Positions 1 through 10,691 of a stretch of 64,000 bases of DNA are shown here, piece by piece. The position numbers were made by a program, and so were the translations under genes. Source of the DNA: Lysobacter capsici (GTDB lineage: Bacteria; Pseudomonadota; Gammaproteobacteria; Xanthomonadales; Xanthomonadaceae); the NCBI RefSeq assembly GCF_018732085.1, contig NZ_CP076103.1:2356001-2420000 (forward strand), in the 5' to 3' direction. The notes under the pieces are model-generated. The model saw only the letters and a list, made by a program, of their open reading frames with translations. It was not told where the DNA came from and ran no database searches. Position 1 is the stretch's first letter; every line of letters starts with the position of its first letter.

Positions 1-52
1 TCCTGATCGATGCACCCAGGTCTCGGGCTTTTTCCTGTTCGATGCACCGAGG

Positions 53-156
53 TCTTTTGTGGGAGGGCCTTCAGGCCCGATGCTCTTCGCTCAGGTCGCC
101 AAGGTCTGAACGAAAGGCATCGGGCCTGAAGGCCCTCCCACAAGAGGCCTCGCAAG
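53..156. repeat. Inverted REP-type repeat pair
   Basis: Two arms of about 25 bases (around 58-82 and 118-143) are near-perfect reverse complements, each containing GGGCCTGAAGGCCCTCCCACA or its complement. They are separated by about 35 bases and could fold into one large cruciform or hairpin. A single half-copy of the same family recurs at 25423-25463. No gene is seen in 1-334 ahead of the peroxidase. Confidence 0.7.
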
Positions 157-334
157 CGCGCCGCGCCGGCTGCAATGCCATGACCGTCTCCCTTCGCGGC
201 GAATTGCCGTCACTTCGCCAAACCGTGATCGATGCGGACATCTGCGCATGCGCCGCCGGACAACCCGCGCGGCGGCCGGACAAGGCCGCGCCGACGCGCT
301 ATCGTGCGCCCAACCCACATCCGAGCGCCGTCTC

Positions 335-817
335 ATGACCACCGCCTACGATTTTTCCGCCACCGACATCGACGGCCAGTCCCAGTCGCTGGACCGTTAC
401 AAGGGCAAGGTGCTGCTGATCGTCAACGTCGCGTCCAAGTGCGGCTTCACCCCGCAGTACACCGGCCTGGAGAAGCTCGAGCGCGAGTATCAGGCGCGCG
501 GTTTCGAAGTGCTAGGCTTTCCCTGCGACCAGTTCGGCCACCAGGAACCCGGCGACGAGAACGAGATCAAGGAATTCTGCTCGCTGACCTACGACGTGAC
601 CTTCCCGATGTACGCCAAGGTCGACGTCAACGGCGACAAGGCGCACCCGCTGTGGAAATGGCTCAAGGACGAGAAGGGCGGTTTCCTCGGCATCGACGCG
701 ATCAAGTGGAACTTCACCAAGTTCCTGGTCGGCCGCGACGGCAAGGTGATCAAGCGCTATGCGCCGACGGACAAGCCCGAGTCGATCGCTGGGGATATCG
801 AGAAGGCGTTGGCTTGA
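335..817 (+). CDS. Glutathione peroxidase family protein (thiol peroxidase)
   Basis: Reduces hydrogen peroxide and organic hydroperoxides, probably in the cytoplasm with thioredoxin or glutathione as donor. The 160-residue protein has the usual bacterial length. It carries the catalytic-cysteine motif NVASKCGFTP (Cys36, a non-selenium enzyme), the second motif GFPCDQFGHQEPG with the catalytic Gln, and the WNFTKFLV motif with the catalytic Trp. Most homologues have Asn where this protein has Asp in PCDQF. The ATG at 335 was chosen because the conserved domain begins directly after it; the open frame extends to 248 but that extension looks non-coding. A strong terminator follows. Confidence 0.93.
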   Translation: MTTAYDFSATDIDGQSQSLDRYKGKVLLIVNVASKCGFTPQYTGLEKLEREYQARGFEVLGFPCDQFGHQEPGDENEIKEFCSLTYDVTFPMYAKVDVNGDKAHPLWKWLKDEKGGFLGIDAIKWNFTKFLVGRDGKVIKRYAPTDKPESIAGDIEKALA

Positions 818-861
818 TGGGTTTGAGCGGCTTGAATTGCTCGAAAGTTCAGTGTTGAAAG

Positions 862-897
862 AAAGGCTTCGGCTCAAGCAGCCGAAGCCTTTTTTTG
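862..897 (+). terminator. Rho-independent terminator after the peroxidase gene
   Basis: A 10-bp perfect stem (AGGCTTCGGC / GCCGAAGCCT) with a 7-base loop is followed by a run of Ts. Confidence 0.85.
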
Positions 898-899
898 TT

Positions 900-1282
900 C
901 CAGCTCCGACCGCTCCCTCCTACCGTCATTCCCGCCTTCGCGGGAATGACGATCTGGAAGGATGATGCAAGTCTCTGGATTCCCGCCTTCGCGGTTGAAG
1001 AAAGGCTTCGGCTCAAACAGCCGAAGCCTTTTTTGTTCTAGCTCCGACCGTTCCCTCCTACCGTCATTCCCGCGAACGCGGGCTCTGCTTTACTTCGGCG
1101 AAGCCGAACATCCAGGGCCTTTCGTGCGAGAACGTTTGAAGTCACTAACGTTTGAAGTCACTGGATTCCCGCTTTCGCGGGAATGACGATCTGGAAGGAT
1201 GGCGCTGAAGTCTCTGGATGTTCGGCTTCGCCGAAGTAAAGCAGAGCCCGCTTTCGCGGGAATGACGGTAGAGAGGACGTAG
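900..1282. repeat. Cluster of GTCATTCCCGC-type palindromes with a duplicated terminator
   Basis: The palindrome CGTCATTCCCGC...GCGGGAATGACG occurs repeatedly. A second copy of the terminator hairpin and its flank lies at 995-1072, about 140 bases after the first (854-930). Arms containing CTTTACTTCGGCGAAGCCGA at about 1087 and 1218 form a longer inverted repeat. The stretch between the peroxidase and acyltransferase genes (818-1392) holds no credible gene. Confidence 0.75.
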
Positions 1283-1392
1283 TCGTTGGCCGGTACGCGC
1301 CGACAAGACGCGTCAAAAAATTCAACCCAGTCGAACCCCGAAACACGAACCGTGACCCGGACCATCGCCCGAGTCACGATCCAATCCCCACC

Positions 1393-2658
1393 TCAAGCCA
1401 TATCCGTAGCCGCAGGCCGCGTAACATCGATCACCGCGGTCGTAGTCACAGCCGTATCGCTCGCCACACCCGCCACCGACCTATCAGCGCCCGTTCGAGC
1501 AGCACGCGCCACCGCGCTACGCCGCTTCCCCTTCAACCCAAACACCGGCCGCAACACCGGCACCCGCCGGATGATCTCGTGCAGCACGAAGCACCCGGCC
1601 ACCGTTCCGGACAGTACGATCGCCGGCTCGCTGATCGGGCCGAAATGCAGCGGCAAGATCCAGTACGCGATCAGCACGATCAGGCTCTGGTGCAGCACGT
1701 ACCACGGGTACACCGCTTCGGTCGCCCACGGCAGCCAGCGGAACGGCCGGTTGAGCAGGGCATGGCCCCAGCCCAGGATCGCGGTCAGCGCGAACCACAC
1801 GTACAGATTGCGCAGCAGCCATACGCTGTTCTGCAGCCAGTCGGGAATCTGTTCGGGGATCAGCAGCACCAGGCTCAGGTAGAACCCGAACAGGCCCAGC
1901 GCCAGGCTCAGGCTCCACTTGCGCAGCCGGGTCAGCTCGGCCCACAGGCCGGCGTCGTTGCCGATCCAATAGCCGTACAGGAACACGGTGAAGTACATCG
2001 CGTGGCGGTACCAGTCGTGGATCAGGTCGCCGGTTTCGTCGAACAGCGGCGCCAGGGTCATGGTGTAGAAGGCCAGCGGCAGCGCCGGCAGGATCAGCAG
2101 CTTCCAGCCGCGCAGGCCGGTGAACAAGCTCAGCAACCGCCGGCCGACGCCGTTGCGGAACAGCGGCAGCACGGCGGCGAAGACCATCGTGTACACCCAC
2201 AGGTAGATCAGGTACCACAGGTGGTTCCAGGTGAAGCCGTACTCCCAGCCGTCGAACGCGCCCTTGGGCCAGGGCTGGAACTGGTAGTAGCGCAGCAGGA
2301 AATCGACGAAGCCCGGCTCGACCAGGCCGTTGGCCACGCCCTGCGCATACGGCTGGATCGGCACGATCACCAGGCAGCCGAACGTCAGCGGCAGCAGCAG
2401 CCGCCAGCTGCGCTGGACCACGAAGCGGCCCAGCGAGGTGCCGCGCAGCAGGAAGTGCACCGACAGGCCCGAGATCAGGAAGATCAGGTCCATGCGCCAG
2501 CGGTTCACGAACAGCATCGGGATCTGCAGCGGCTCGGACAGGTGGCTGCTCTTGAGGTGCCAGCCCCAGTCGGCGACGTACAACATGGCGCAGTGATAGA
2601 GGATCAGAAGGACGAAGGCGAGGGCGCGCAGGGCGTCGATGTCGTACCGGCGTTGCAT
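1393..2658 (-). CDS. Membrane acyltransferase 3 family protein, OpgC-like
   Basis: Integral inner-membrane acyltransferase of the acyltransferase-3 superfamily, closest in layout to the OpgC (MdoC) glucan succinyltransferase group; the true acyl acceptor is unknown. The protein opens with RRYDIDALRALAFVLLILYH, typical of the family's first membrane helix, followed by about ten hydrophobic segments and ending in a polar tail. The ATG at 2658 is preferred because it places the family motif at the N terminus; the frame stays open to 2718. It is divergent from the LytTR regulator gene, whose start is about 155 bases away, so the two may share a control region. About 421 residues. Confidence 0.82.
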   Translation of the reverse strand: MQRRYDIDALRALAFVLLILYHCAMLYVADWGWHLKSSHLSEPLQIPMLFVNRWRMDLIFLISGLSVHFLLRGTSLGRFVVQRSWRLLLPLTFGCLVIVPIQPYAQGVANGLVEPGFVDFLLRYYQFQPWPKGAFDGWEYGFTWNHLWYLIYLWVYTMVFAAVLPLFRNGVGRRLLSLFTGLRGWKLLILPALPLAFYTMTLAPLFDETGDLIHDWYRHAMYFTVFLYGYWIGNDAGLWAELTRLRKWSLSLALGLFGFYLSLVLLIPEQIPDWLQNSVWLLRNLYVWFALTAILGWGHALLNRPFRWLPWATEAVYPWYVLHQSLIVLIAYWILPLHFGPISEPAIVLSGTVAGCFVLHEIIRRVPVLRPVFGLKGKRRSAVARAARTGADRSVAGVASDTAVTTTAVIDVTRPAATDMA

Positions 2659-2813
2659 GGGCGGGTCCGTGGCGGTGAGGTGGCGCAAAGCCTGTGGCGG
2701 CGGGCGTTTGCGCGACACCGCGGGGTGACCGGCGGCGGTCCGGCGGGGACGAATCGCGGCCCCCGGGGACGATCGGTTGCCGCCGAAGGCGCCGCGCAGG
2801 CGAGAATGCGCGC

Positions 2814-3740
2814 ATGACCCACGACGTTTCCGCGCCCCCTTCGACCGCGCCCGCCAACGACCCGAGCGCCGCCGCGCCGGCCAGCGCCTGGGACCGCTAC
2901 CAGCCCTGGCGCCGCACCGTCGAAGTGCTGGCCTGGGTGATCCTGTTCACGGTCAACGCGGTCGCCGGCACCCTGACCGCGGTGATCGACATCCACCGCT
3001 ACAACGTGGACATCCCCGACTGGGCGCCGGCGGTATGGGAAACCAGCAGCTGCGTGACCGCGCTGGCGCTGGCGCCGCTGCTGATCTGGTACACCCGCAA
3101 GGTCCCGTTCCATATCGACACCTGGCGCCGCGCGCTGGTCATGCACCTGTTCGGCAGCGTGGTGTGGTCGGTCGCGCACGTGGTCGGGATGGTCGCAATC
3201 CGCAAGCTGGTCTATGTCGGCCTGGGCGAGAGCTACGATTTCGGCGCCTGGGGCATGAACCTGGTCTACGAATACCTCAAGGACGTGCGCTCCTATACCT
3301 ACATGATCCTGTGGATCGAGGGCTACCGCCTGCTGATGCGGCGCTGGCAGGGCGAGGCCAGCGTGCTGGCGACCCCGGACGACGTGCCTGAGCCGGCCGT
3401 CCCCGAACGGCCCGAGCGCTTCCTGGTGCGCAAGCTCGGCAAGGAGTTCCTGATCGCCGCGAGCGAGGTGGAATGGCTGCAGGCCTCGTCGAACTACGTG
3501 AACCTGCACCTGCGCGGCCGCGACTACCCGCTGCGCACCACCATGGCCGCGATCGAGACCCAGCTCGACCCGGCGCGTTTCGTGCGCGTGCATCGCAGCT
3601 ACATGGTCAACCTGGACTGCGTGGGCGAAATCGAACCGCTGGAAAGCGGCGACGCGCGCATCACCATGCACGACGGCAGCAAGATCCCGTGCAGCCGGCG
3701 CTATCGCGGCGCCTTGCGGCAGGAGCGGCGGGCGGCTTGA
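2814..3740 (+). CDS. Membrane-bound LytTR-family transcriptional regulator
   Basis: A DNA-binding regulator without a receiver domain. The N-terminal half (about residues 35-175) has four hydrophobic segments, so it is probably anchored in the inner membrane and may sense a membrane signal directly. The C-terminal ~100 residues form a LytTR DNA-binding domain, seen in WLQASSNYVNLHL, FVRVHRSYMVNL and the closing CSRRYR. Length is 308 residues. The start at 2814 gives a short soluble leader before the first helix; the Shine-Dalgarno match is weak. It lies divergent to the acyltransferase, a possible target. LytTR proteins with this layout are common in Xanthomonadaceae. Confidence 0.88.
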   Translation: MTHDVSAPPSTAPANDPSAAAPASAWDRYQPWRRTVEVLAWVILFTVNAVAGTLTAVIDIHRYNVDIPDWAPAVWETSSCVTALALAPLLIWYTRKVPFHIDTWRRALVMHLFGSVVWSVAHVVGMVAIRKLVYVGLGESYDFGAWGMNLVYEYLKDVRSYTYMILWIEGYRLLMRRWQGEASVLATPDDVPEPAVPERPERFLVRKLGKEFLIAASEVEWLQASSNYVNLHLRGRDYPLRTTMAAIETQLDPARFVRVHRSYMVNLDCVGEIEPLESGDARITMHDGSKIPCSRRYRGALRQERRAA

Positions 3741-3763
3741 GTGCTGACGGGGCTGCGAGCGCC

Positions 3764-3857
3764 CCCTGTAGGAGCGGCGCGAGCCGCGACCGCGACCTCA
3801 CGGCTACGACGCAAGCGGGTTTCGCGGTCGCGGCTCGCGCCGCTCCTACAGCTAGGC
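3764..3857. repeat. REP pair (GTAGGAGCGGCGCGAGCCGC family)
   Basis: Two inverted arms, TGTAGGAGCGGCGCGAGCCG and its complement, enclose a short spacer. The element sits between the convergent LytTR and TlpA-like genes. Confidence 0.8.
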
Positions 3858-3878
3858 CAGGCAGGTCTGTCGCTCGGG

Positions 3879-4598
3879 TTACTGTGTTTGCTTGCCGGCC
3901 GCGGCCGGCCGCTTCAAGGCCTCGGGCGGCAACAACGCCGCGATCTCCTCGGCGAACTGCCGCAACTGCTGCGGCGAATATCCACGATGCACCTGCGCGA
4001 TCGCGCCGCGCTGATCGATCACGAACAGATTCGGCACCGCGGTGACGCCGTAATGGCGGGCCACGGTGCCGGCGTCGCGGATATGGCTCATCTCCAGCGA
4101 AGGGTTGAGCTTGAGGAACGCGTCGAAATCGCGCCGGGGCTCGTTGAGATTGATCGCGATCACCTGCAGATGCTCGCGTCCGACCCCGGCCTGCAGCGCC
4201 GACAGCATCGGCAGTTCGCGCCGGCACGGCGCGCACCAGCTGGCCCAGAAGCTGATCACCACCAGCTTGCCGCGGTAGTCGCTGACCTTGATGGGCCGGC
4301 CGTCGCGATCCACACCGAGAAAATCCGGCGGAATATCGCCACGCTGCGGCGCGGTGCGGGTGCTGCGTCGGGATTGCGGATCGGGCGTTGTGGCCTTGGA
4401 CGTGCCGGCAGACGCATCAGGCTTCGCGATCCGCGCGCTGGCCTGGGTGCTGGCGAGTTGCTGCGTTGCAGGTCGATCGGCCGACCGCGCAGGCGCCGGA
4501 CCGGCGGCGAACGCCGAGAACGTTGCGACCAGACTCAGCGACGCCAGCACGAACGCAGCCGCCGCCGCGCCCGCGTGATGCCGCATCGACAAGGCCAT
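3879..4598 (-). CDS. TlpA-like exported thioredoxin-fold protein
   Basis: A thiol-disulfide oxidoreductase of the TlpA/ResA type, expected in the periplasm and likely to reduce disulfides, for example in apocytochromes. The protein has a signal peptide of about 33 residues, a low-complexity Ala/Ser/Thr/Arg linker, then a thioredoxin fold with FWASWCAPCRREL (WCxxC active site) and the cis-Pro motif VTAVPNLF. The start at 4598 is chosen for an upstream GAGG at good spacing and because it produces a clean signal peptide; the frame is open further upstream into the neighbouring fpr gene. 239 residues. It lies 67 bases downstream of fpr on the same strand. Confidence 0.85.
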   Translation of the reverse strand: MALSMRHHAGAAAAAFVLASLSLVATFSAFAAGPAPARSADRPATQQLASTQASARIAKPDASAGTSKATTPDPQSRRSTRTAPQRGDIPPDFLGVDRDGRPIKVSDYRGKLVVISFWASWCAPCRRELPMLSALQAGVGREHLQVIAINLNEPRRDFDAFLKLNPSLEMSHIRDAGTVARHYGVTAVPNLFVIDQRGAIAQVHRGYSPQQLRQFAEEIAALLPPEALKRPAAAGKQTQ

Positions 4599-4665
4599 GG
4601 CGAACCTCGCTCGCATCGCCTGCATGGCGCTCAGCCCGTTCAAGCCCAGCCGCTGGCCAGGCCGC

Positions 4666-5475
4666 TCATTTCTCGACGAAGGCCCGTTCGAACACGTACT
4701 GGCCCGGCGTGCCGATGCGCGGCGCCGCAGTGAAACCGCGGCCGTCGAGGATTTCACGGAAGTCGGCCAGCATCTGCGGACTGCCGCAGATCATCGCGCG
4801 GTCGTGCTCGGCGTCGAGCGGGGCGATGCCCAGTTGCTCCATCATCCGGCCGCTGGCCATCATCTCGGTCAAACGGCCGCGCTGGTCGCGTCCGGCGAAT
4901 TCGAACGCCTGCCGCGACACCGCCGGGTAGTACTTGAGCTTGGCCGCGATCTGCTCGCCGAGGAACTCGTGATGCGGCAGTTCGTTGACGATGTAGTCGC
5001 GATACGCGAGATCCTGCTCGCTGCGCACGCCGTGGCAGAGCACCACGTTCTCGAAGCGCTCGTAGGTTTCCGGATCCTTGATCACCGACAGCCACGGCGC
5101 GAACCCGGTGCCGGTGCCGAGCAGGTACAGATTGCGGCCCGGATGCAGGTCGTGGATCAGCAAGGTGCCGGTCGGCTTGCGCCCGATCAGCACGCTGTCG
5201 CCGGGCTGGATCGATTTCAGCCGTGAGGTCAGCGGGCCGTTGGGCACCTTGATGCTGAAGAACTCGAGCTGCTCTTCCCAGTTGGCGCTGGCGATCGAAT
5301 ACGCGCGCAGCAGCGGCTTGGACGAACCGTCCGCCTGCTCGACGTTCAGTCCGATCATCACGAACTGGCCGTTCTCGAAGCGGAATCCGTCGTCGCGGGT
5401 GGTGGTGAAGCTGAAGTAGTCGTCGGTCCAGTGACGGACGTCCAGCACCGTCTCGGTGCCAAAAGCGGAGGACAT
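4666..5475 (-). CDS. fpr: Ferredoxin--NADP(+) reductase
   Basis: Flavoprotein moving electrons between NADPH and ferredoxin or flavodoxin, used in oxidative-stress defence and iron-sulfur metabolism. The 269 residues match the short bacterial subclass. FAD-binding residues are in LRAYSIASANW, the NADP-binding part has LLGTGTGFAPWLSVI, and the C-terminal end is VFERAFVEK as in Fpr proteins. The ATG at 5475 begins the conserved MSSAFGTETV leader. The open frame runs on antisense through the whole tex gene, which is a composition artefact. A TACAAT -10 box lies about 31 bases upstream. Confidence 0.93.
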   Translation of the reverse strand: MSSAFGTETVLDVRHWTDDYFSFTTTRDDGFRFENGQFVMIGLNVEQADGSSKPLLRAYSIASANWEEQLEFFSIKVPNGPLTSRLKSIQPGDSVLIGRKPTGTLLIHDLHPGRNLYLLGTGTGFAPWLSVIKDPETYERFENVVLCHGVRSEQDLAYRDYIVNELPHHEFLGEQIAAKLKYYPAVSRQAFEFAGRDQRGRLTEMMASGRMMEQLGIAPLDAEHDRAMICGSPQMLADFREILDGRGFTAAPRIGTPGQYVFERAFVEK

Positions 5476-5506
5476 TGCCGGGGTTTTCGGGTGGAGCGGG
5501 GCGGCT

Positions 5507-5512
5507 ATTGTA
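5507..5512 (-). promoter_or_regulatory. Putative -10 box of fpr
   Basis: TACAAT on the minus strand, about 31 bases before the fpr start. No good -35 hexamer is visible. The same hexamer precedes several other genes here. Confidence 0.45.
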
Positions 5513-5537
5513 CCTGAGGGATGAGAGCGGTTCTTAT

Positions 5538-5697
5538 CTGGGGGCCGGGAGCCGGGAGCCGGGAGCCGGGAGTCGGGAATCGGGAATGGGGAGTCGGGAA
5601 TCGGAAAAGCAGTCATGCCGCCTTCGAAGTCCCGTGAGACTCGACTGCGCCGCCGCCGCTTTGCCGATTCCCGATTCCCCATTCCCGATTCCCGCCC
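5538..5697. repeat. Inverted repeat built of GGGAATCGGGAAT units
   Basis: Tandem GGGAGCC and GGGAATC units in the left arm (5540-5605) face complementary GATTCCCGATTCCC units in the right arm (5660-5696). The same family occurs at 42546-42686 and as a half-copy near 23150-23182. It fills the space between the divergent fpr and tex genes. Confidence 0.7.
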
Positions 5698-5778
5698 CGT
5701 GTCAACGGGTTCCCCCTTCACCTCAGCATTGCGACAATCCCCGCGTCCCCCGCCTGCGGGGCTAAACGATTGGAAACG

Positions 5779-8196
<2,418 letters not shown>

Positions 8197-8225
8197 TCGT
8201 CGGTTGATCGGGCTCGCCCGATAAA

Positions 8226-8262
8226 GAAAGCCGCTTGCTCCGAGGAGCAAGCGGCTTTTTTA
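8226..8262 (+). terminator. Terminator after tex
   Basis: A 13-bp perfect stem (AAGCCGCTTGCTC / GAGCAAGCGGCTT) with a 4-base loop and a T-run. Confidence 0.9.
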
Positions 8263-8304
8263 TTGTCTGATCTATTGTCGCAGCGACCTTAGGTTGTTGC
8301 AGTT

Positions 8305-8346
8305 GCCATTGCCATTGCCATTGCCATTGCCATTGCCATTGCCATC
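8305..8346. repeat. GCCATT hexanucleotide tandem repeat
   Basis: Six perfect GCCATT units followed by one GCCATC. It lies in non-coding sequence between tex and a long interspersed repeat. As a simple-sequence tract it is likely to vary in copy number between strains. Confidence 0.85.
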
Positions 8347-8371
8347 GCTTTCAGCTCTAAGCCTGAAGCCG

Positions 8372-8590
8372 CGCAGTTCATCCAGCGCTGCGAAGCCTGT
8401 AACTCGCGTTAGCAACAGCACACCCGAAGGGCGGCGTGCAGGGATGCACGCCGTGCGCCACCGGGACATGGATGTCCCGTGTGGCGCATGCCCGCGTAAG
8501 CCCCGAACTTGCGGGCCCTTGATTCAAAGAAAAGCGTTTTTCTTTGGTTACCTTTCTTTTGTCGCTTTTGACAAAAGAAAGTAACTCGGC
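8372..8590 (+). repeat. Long interspersed multi-hairpin element, copy A
   Basis: About 215 bases homologous to copies B (8665-8926, inverted) and C (24829-25085, inverted). It contains consecutive hairpins: GGCGTGCA/TGCACGCC near 8432; TGCGCCAC/GTGGCGCA enclosing GGGACAT/ATGTCCC near 8455-8489; GCCCGC/GCGGGC near 8490-8517; and CTTTCTTTTGTC/GACAAAAGAAAG at 8552-8581. Compared with B and C, paired positions change together, which points to a conserved fold. It lacks the final CCGCC/GGCGG hairpin of the other copies. Short open frames inside it are unlikely to be genes. Confidence 0.8.
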
Positions 8591-8664
8591 CGCTTGCGGA
8601 CGAAAGCTGTTGATCTTGCCTTCGGCTTCAAAGGTTCTATAGCTTTGCAGCTTTCAGGAGCTTC

Positions 8665-8926
8665 CAGCAGGATCAAAAGCTTCCGCCACTAAAGCGGCGG
8701 GTAACTTTCTTTTGTCCAGAGCCACAAAAGAAAGTCACCAAAGAAAAAGGCGTTCCTGTTTCGAATCAAAAGCCGCACGATCGGTGCTTGCGCAGGCATG
8801 CGCCACACGAGACATCCTGTCTCGGTGGCGCACGGCGCACATCCCTGTGCGCCGCCCTCCGGGTGTGCTTTTGCTAACGCGAGTCGGCCGCTTCGCAGCG
8901 CTGGATGAACTGCGGGACTTCGAGCG
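8665..8926 (-). repeat. Long interspersed multi-hairpin element, copy B
   Basis: Same element as copy A in the opposite orientation, about 75 bases away, so A and B form a large inverted arrangement. In element orientation it starts near GCAGTTCATCCAGCGCTGCG and ends with the CCGCC/GGCGG hairpin and AGCTTTTGATCCTGC. The first hairpin is GGCGCACA/TGTGCGCC and the second has GAGACA/TGTCTC in place of GGGACA/TGTCCC. The segment between A and B holds no gene. Confidence 0.8.
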
Positions 8927-8941
8927 AAAGCCACATGCCTA

Positions 8942-9183
8942 CCTGTAGGAGCGGCGTAAGCCGCGACCGCGAAAACCCAACTGCTGCGTAGGTTTCGACA
9001 TTGTTGAAATGTCGCGGTCGCGACTCACGTCGCTCCTACAGTGGGGACGAAACCTGACCTCGGGCGAAGCCACATGGCCTGCCTGTAGGAGCGGCGCGAG
9101 CCGCGACCGCGAAAACACAACTACGGCGTGGGCTTCGACGTTGTCGAAATGTCGCGGTCGCGACTCGCGTCGCTCCTACAGGG
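8942..9183. repeat. Two REP pairs in tandem
   Basis: Two units, 8942-9041 and 9084-9183, each have a GTAGGAGCGGCG(T/C)(A/G)AGCCGCG arm and an inverted CGCGGTCGCGACTC partner. Both contain the same centre, GTTTCGACATTGTTGAAATG or a close variant, so the unit was probably duplicated. Confidence 0.8.
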
Positions 9184-9235
9184 GCTGCGATGTCGCCACG
9201 TACATCAATGCCGAATGTCGCACGCAACGGAAACT

Positions 9236-10432
9236 TCACTTCCCCGCAGGCGGATCCAACCGCAACAACTTCCCCTGATCCTCATCCGTCAACACATACA
9301 CCTTGCCGTCGCCCGACACCCGCACATCGCGAATCCGCCATCCCAGCGACCGCAGCAGACGCTCCTCCTTGACCACCTTGTCCCCATCCAGCGTCAGCCG
9401 GATCAGGCTGCCATCGGCCAATGCGCCCAGGAACAGACTGTCGTTCCACGGCGACCCGGCATGGCCGGTGTAGAACGCCATGCCCGACAACGCCGGCGAC
9501 ACTTCCCAGACGTGATACGGCGACTCCAGCCCCGGCTTGTCCTTGCCTTCCGCCTCGGCGATCTTCTGGCCGCTGTAATCGATGCCGTTGGTGATCAACG
9601 GCCAACCGTAATTCTTGCCCGGCTGCGGCAGATTGATTTCGTCGCCGCCGCGCGGGCCGTGCTCGGCTTCCCACAGCGTGCCGGTGCGCGGGTCGACCGC
9701 CAGCGATTGCATGTTGCGATGGCCGTAGCTCCAGATCTCTGGGCGCGCATCCTTGCGGCCGACGAAGGGGTTGTCGGCCGGCACGCTGCCGTCGAGATTG
9801 AGCCGCACCAGCTTGCCCTGCAGCTTGTCGAGTTCCTGCGAGGCCATGCGCTGCTGGCGCTCGCCCTGGGTGATGAAGATATGCCCGCTGTTGTCGAAGG
9901 CCAGGCGCGAACCGAAGTGATTCGGGCCGACCAGCTTGGGCTGTTGCTGATAGATCACCTTGACGTCCGACAACGCGGCATCGCCCAGGATCGCCGACGC
10001 CACCGCGGTGCCGGCGCTGTCGTCCGGGCCGGGTTCGGCGTAGCTCAGGTAGATGCGTTTGCTGCTGGCGAAATCCGGCGCGAGCACCACGTCGAGCAGG
10101 CCGCCCTGGCCCTTGGCCCACACCGCCGGCACGCCGGCGATCGGTGCGGAGATCGCGCCGTCGGCGCCGACGCGGCGCAGGCGCCCGGGGCGTTCGGTGA
10201 CCAGAAATGCGCCATCGGGCAGCAACGCCACCGACCACGGATGCTCGAGTCCCGACGCGATCTCGTGTACGCGCACCGGTCCGGCTTCGCTGGGCACTTC
10301 GTGGGACGCGCGTTGCGCCGGCGCCGGCACGGGTTGGGCCGCGGCGGCTTCGGCCTGGCCGCCGCGCTGGCAGGCGGACAGGCCGAGCAGCAGGATCAGG
10401 GCCGGAATCGTGCGGGTGAGGGCAGTCGTCAT
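9236..10432 (-). CDS. PQQ-dependent sugar dehydrogenase-type lipoprotein (YliI/Asd-like)
   Basis: Six-bladed propeller of the glucose/sorbosone dehydrogenase family, which oxidises aldose sugars with PQQ. The N terminus is a lipoprotein signal (LILLLGLSAC, lipobox Cys at about residue 21), so it should be membrane-anchored in the periplasm or outer membrane. Recognisable family motifs are SGLEHPWSVALLPDGAFLVTE, the PDFASSKRIYLSY blade and YGHRNMQSLAVDP, which is near the PQQ site. 398 residues. The start at 10432 has AGGAG at proper spacing. The true substrate cannot be told from sequence. Confidence 0.9.
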   Translation of the reverse strand: MTTALTRTIPALILLLGLSACQRGGQAEAAAAQPVPAPAQRASHEVPSEAGPVRVHEIASGLEHPWSVALLPDGAFLVTERPGRLRRVGADGAISAPIAGVPAVWAKGQGGLLDVVLAPDFASSKRIYLSYAEPGPDDSAGTAVASAILGDAALSDVKVIYQQQPKLVGPNHFGSRLAFDNSGHIFITQGERQQRMASQELDKLQGKLVRLNLDGSVPADNPFVGRKDARPEIWSYGHRNMQSLAVDPRTGTLWEAEHGPRGGDEINLPQPGKNYGWPLITNGIDYSGQKIAEAEGKDKPGLESPYHVWEVSPALSGMAFYTGHAGSPWNDSLFLGALADGSLIRLTLDGDKVVKEERLLRSLGWRIRDVRVSGDGKVYVLTDEDQGKLLRLDPPAGK

Positions 10433-10691
10433 GCAGTCGCTCCTGTGAGGGAAAGGCTTCGGCGATCCACACCATAGCCGCTGGCCGCGGGTCGGACAAA
10501 CGCGCCGCGCGATGTGCGTGATCGAGCGACAACATCGGCGAAAACGTGATCCCGCACGGCAGCGGCTTGCCAGCCGCGGGCCTGCGGCGGCATGCTCGCA
10601 GCCGCGCCGGGAGCCGGCGCGGCTTCGTCCATGCGTCGTCGGCGGGGCCGATCATCGTCCGCACGGCGGTCCAACGAAAAGGAGTTCATTG

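Noticed and set aside
8294..8584. Short open frames in the three interspersed elements that share a peptide ending AFFFGYLSFVAFDKRK
   Set aside because: They run through hairpins, differ in frame and length between copies and lack ribosome sites; the shared peptide is a by-product of the repeat.
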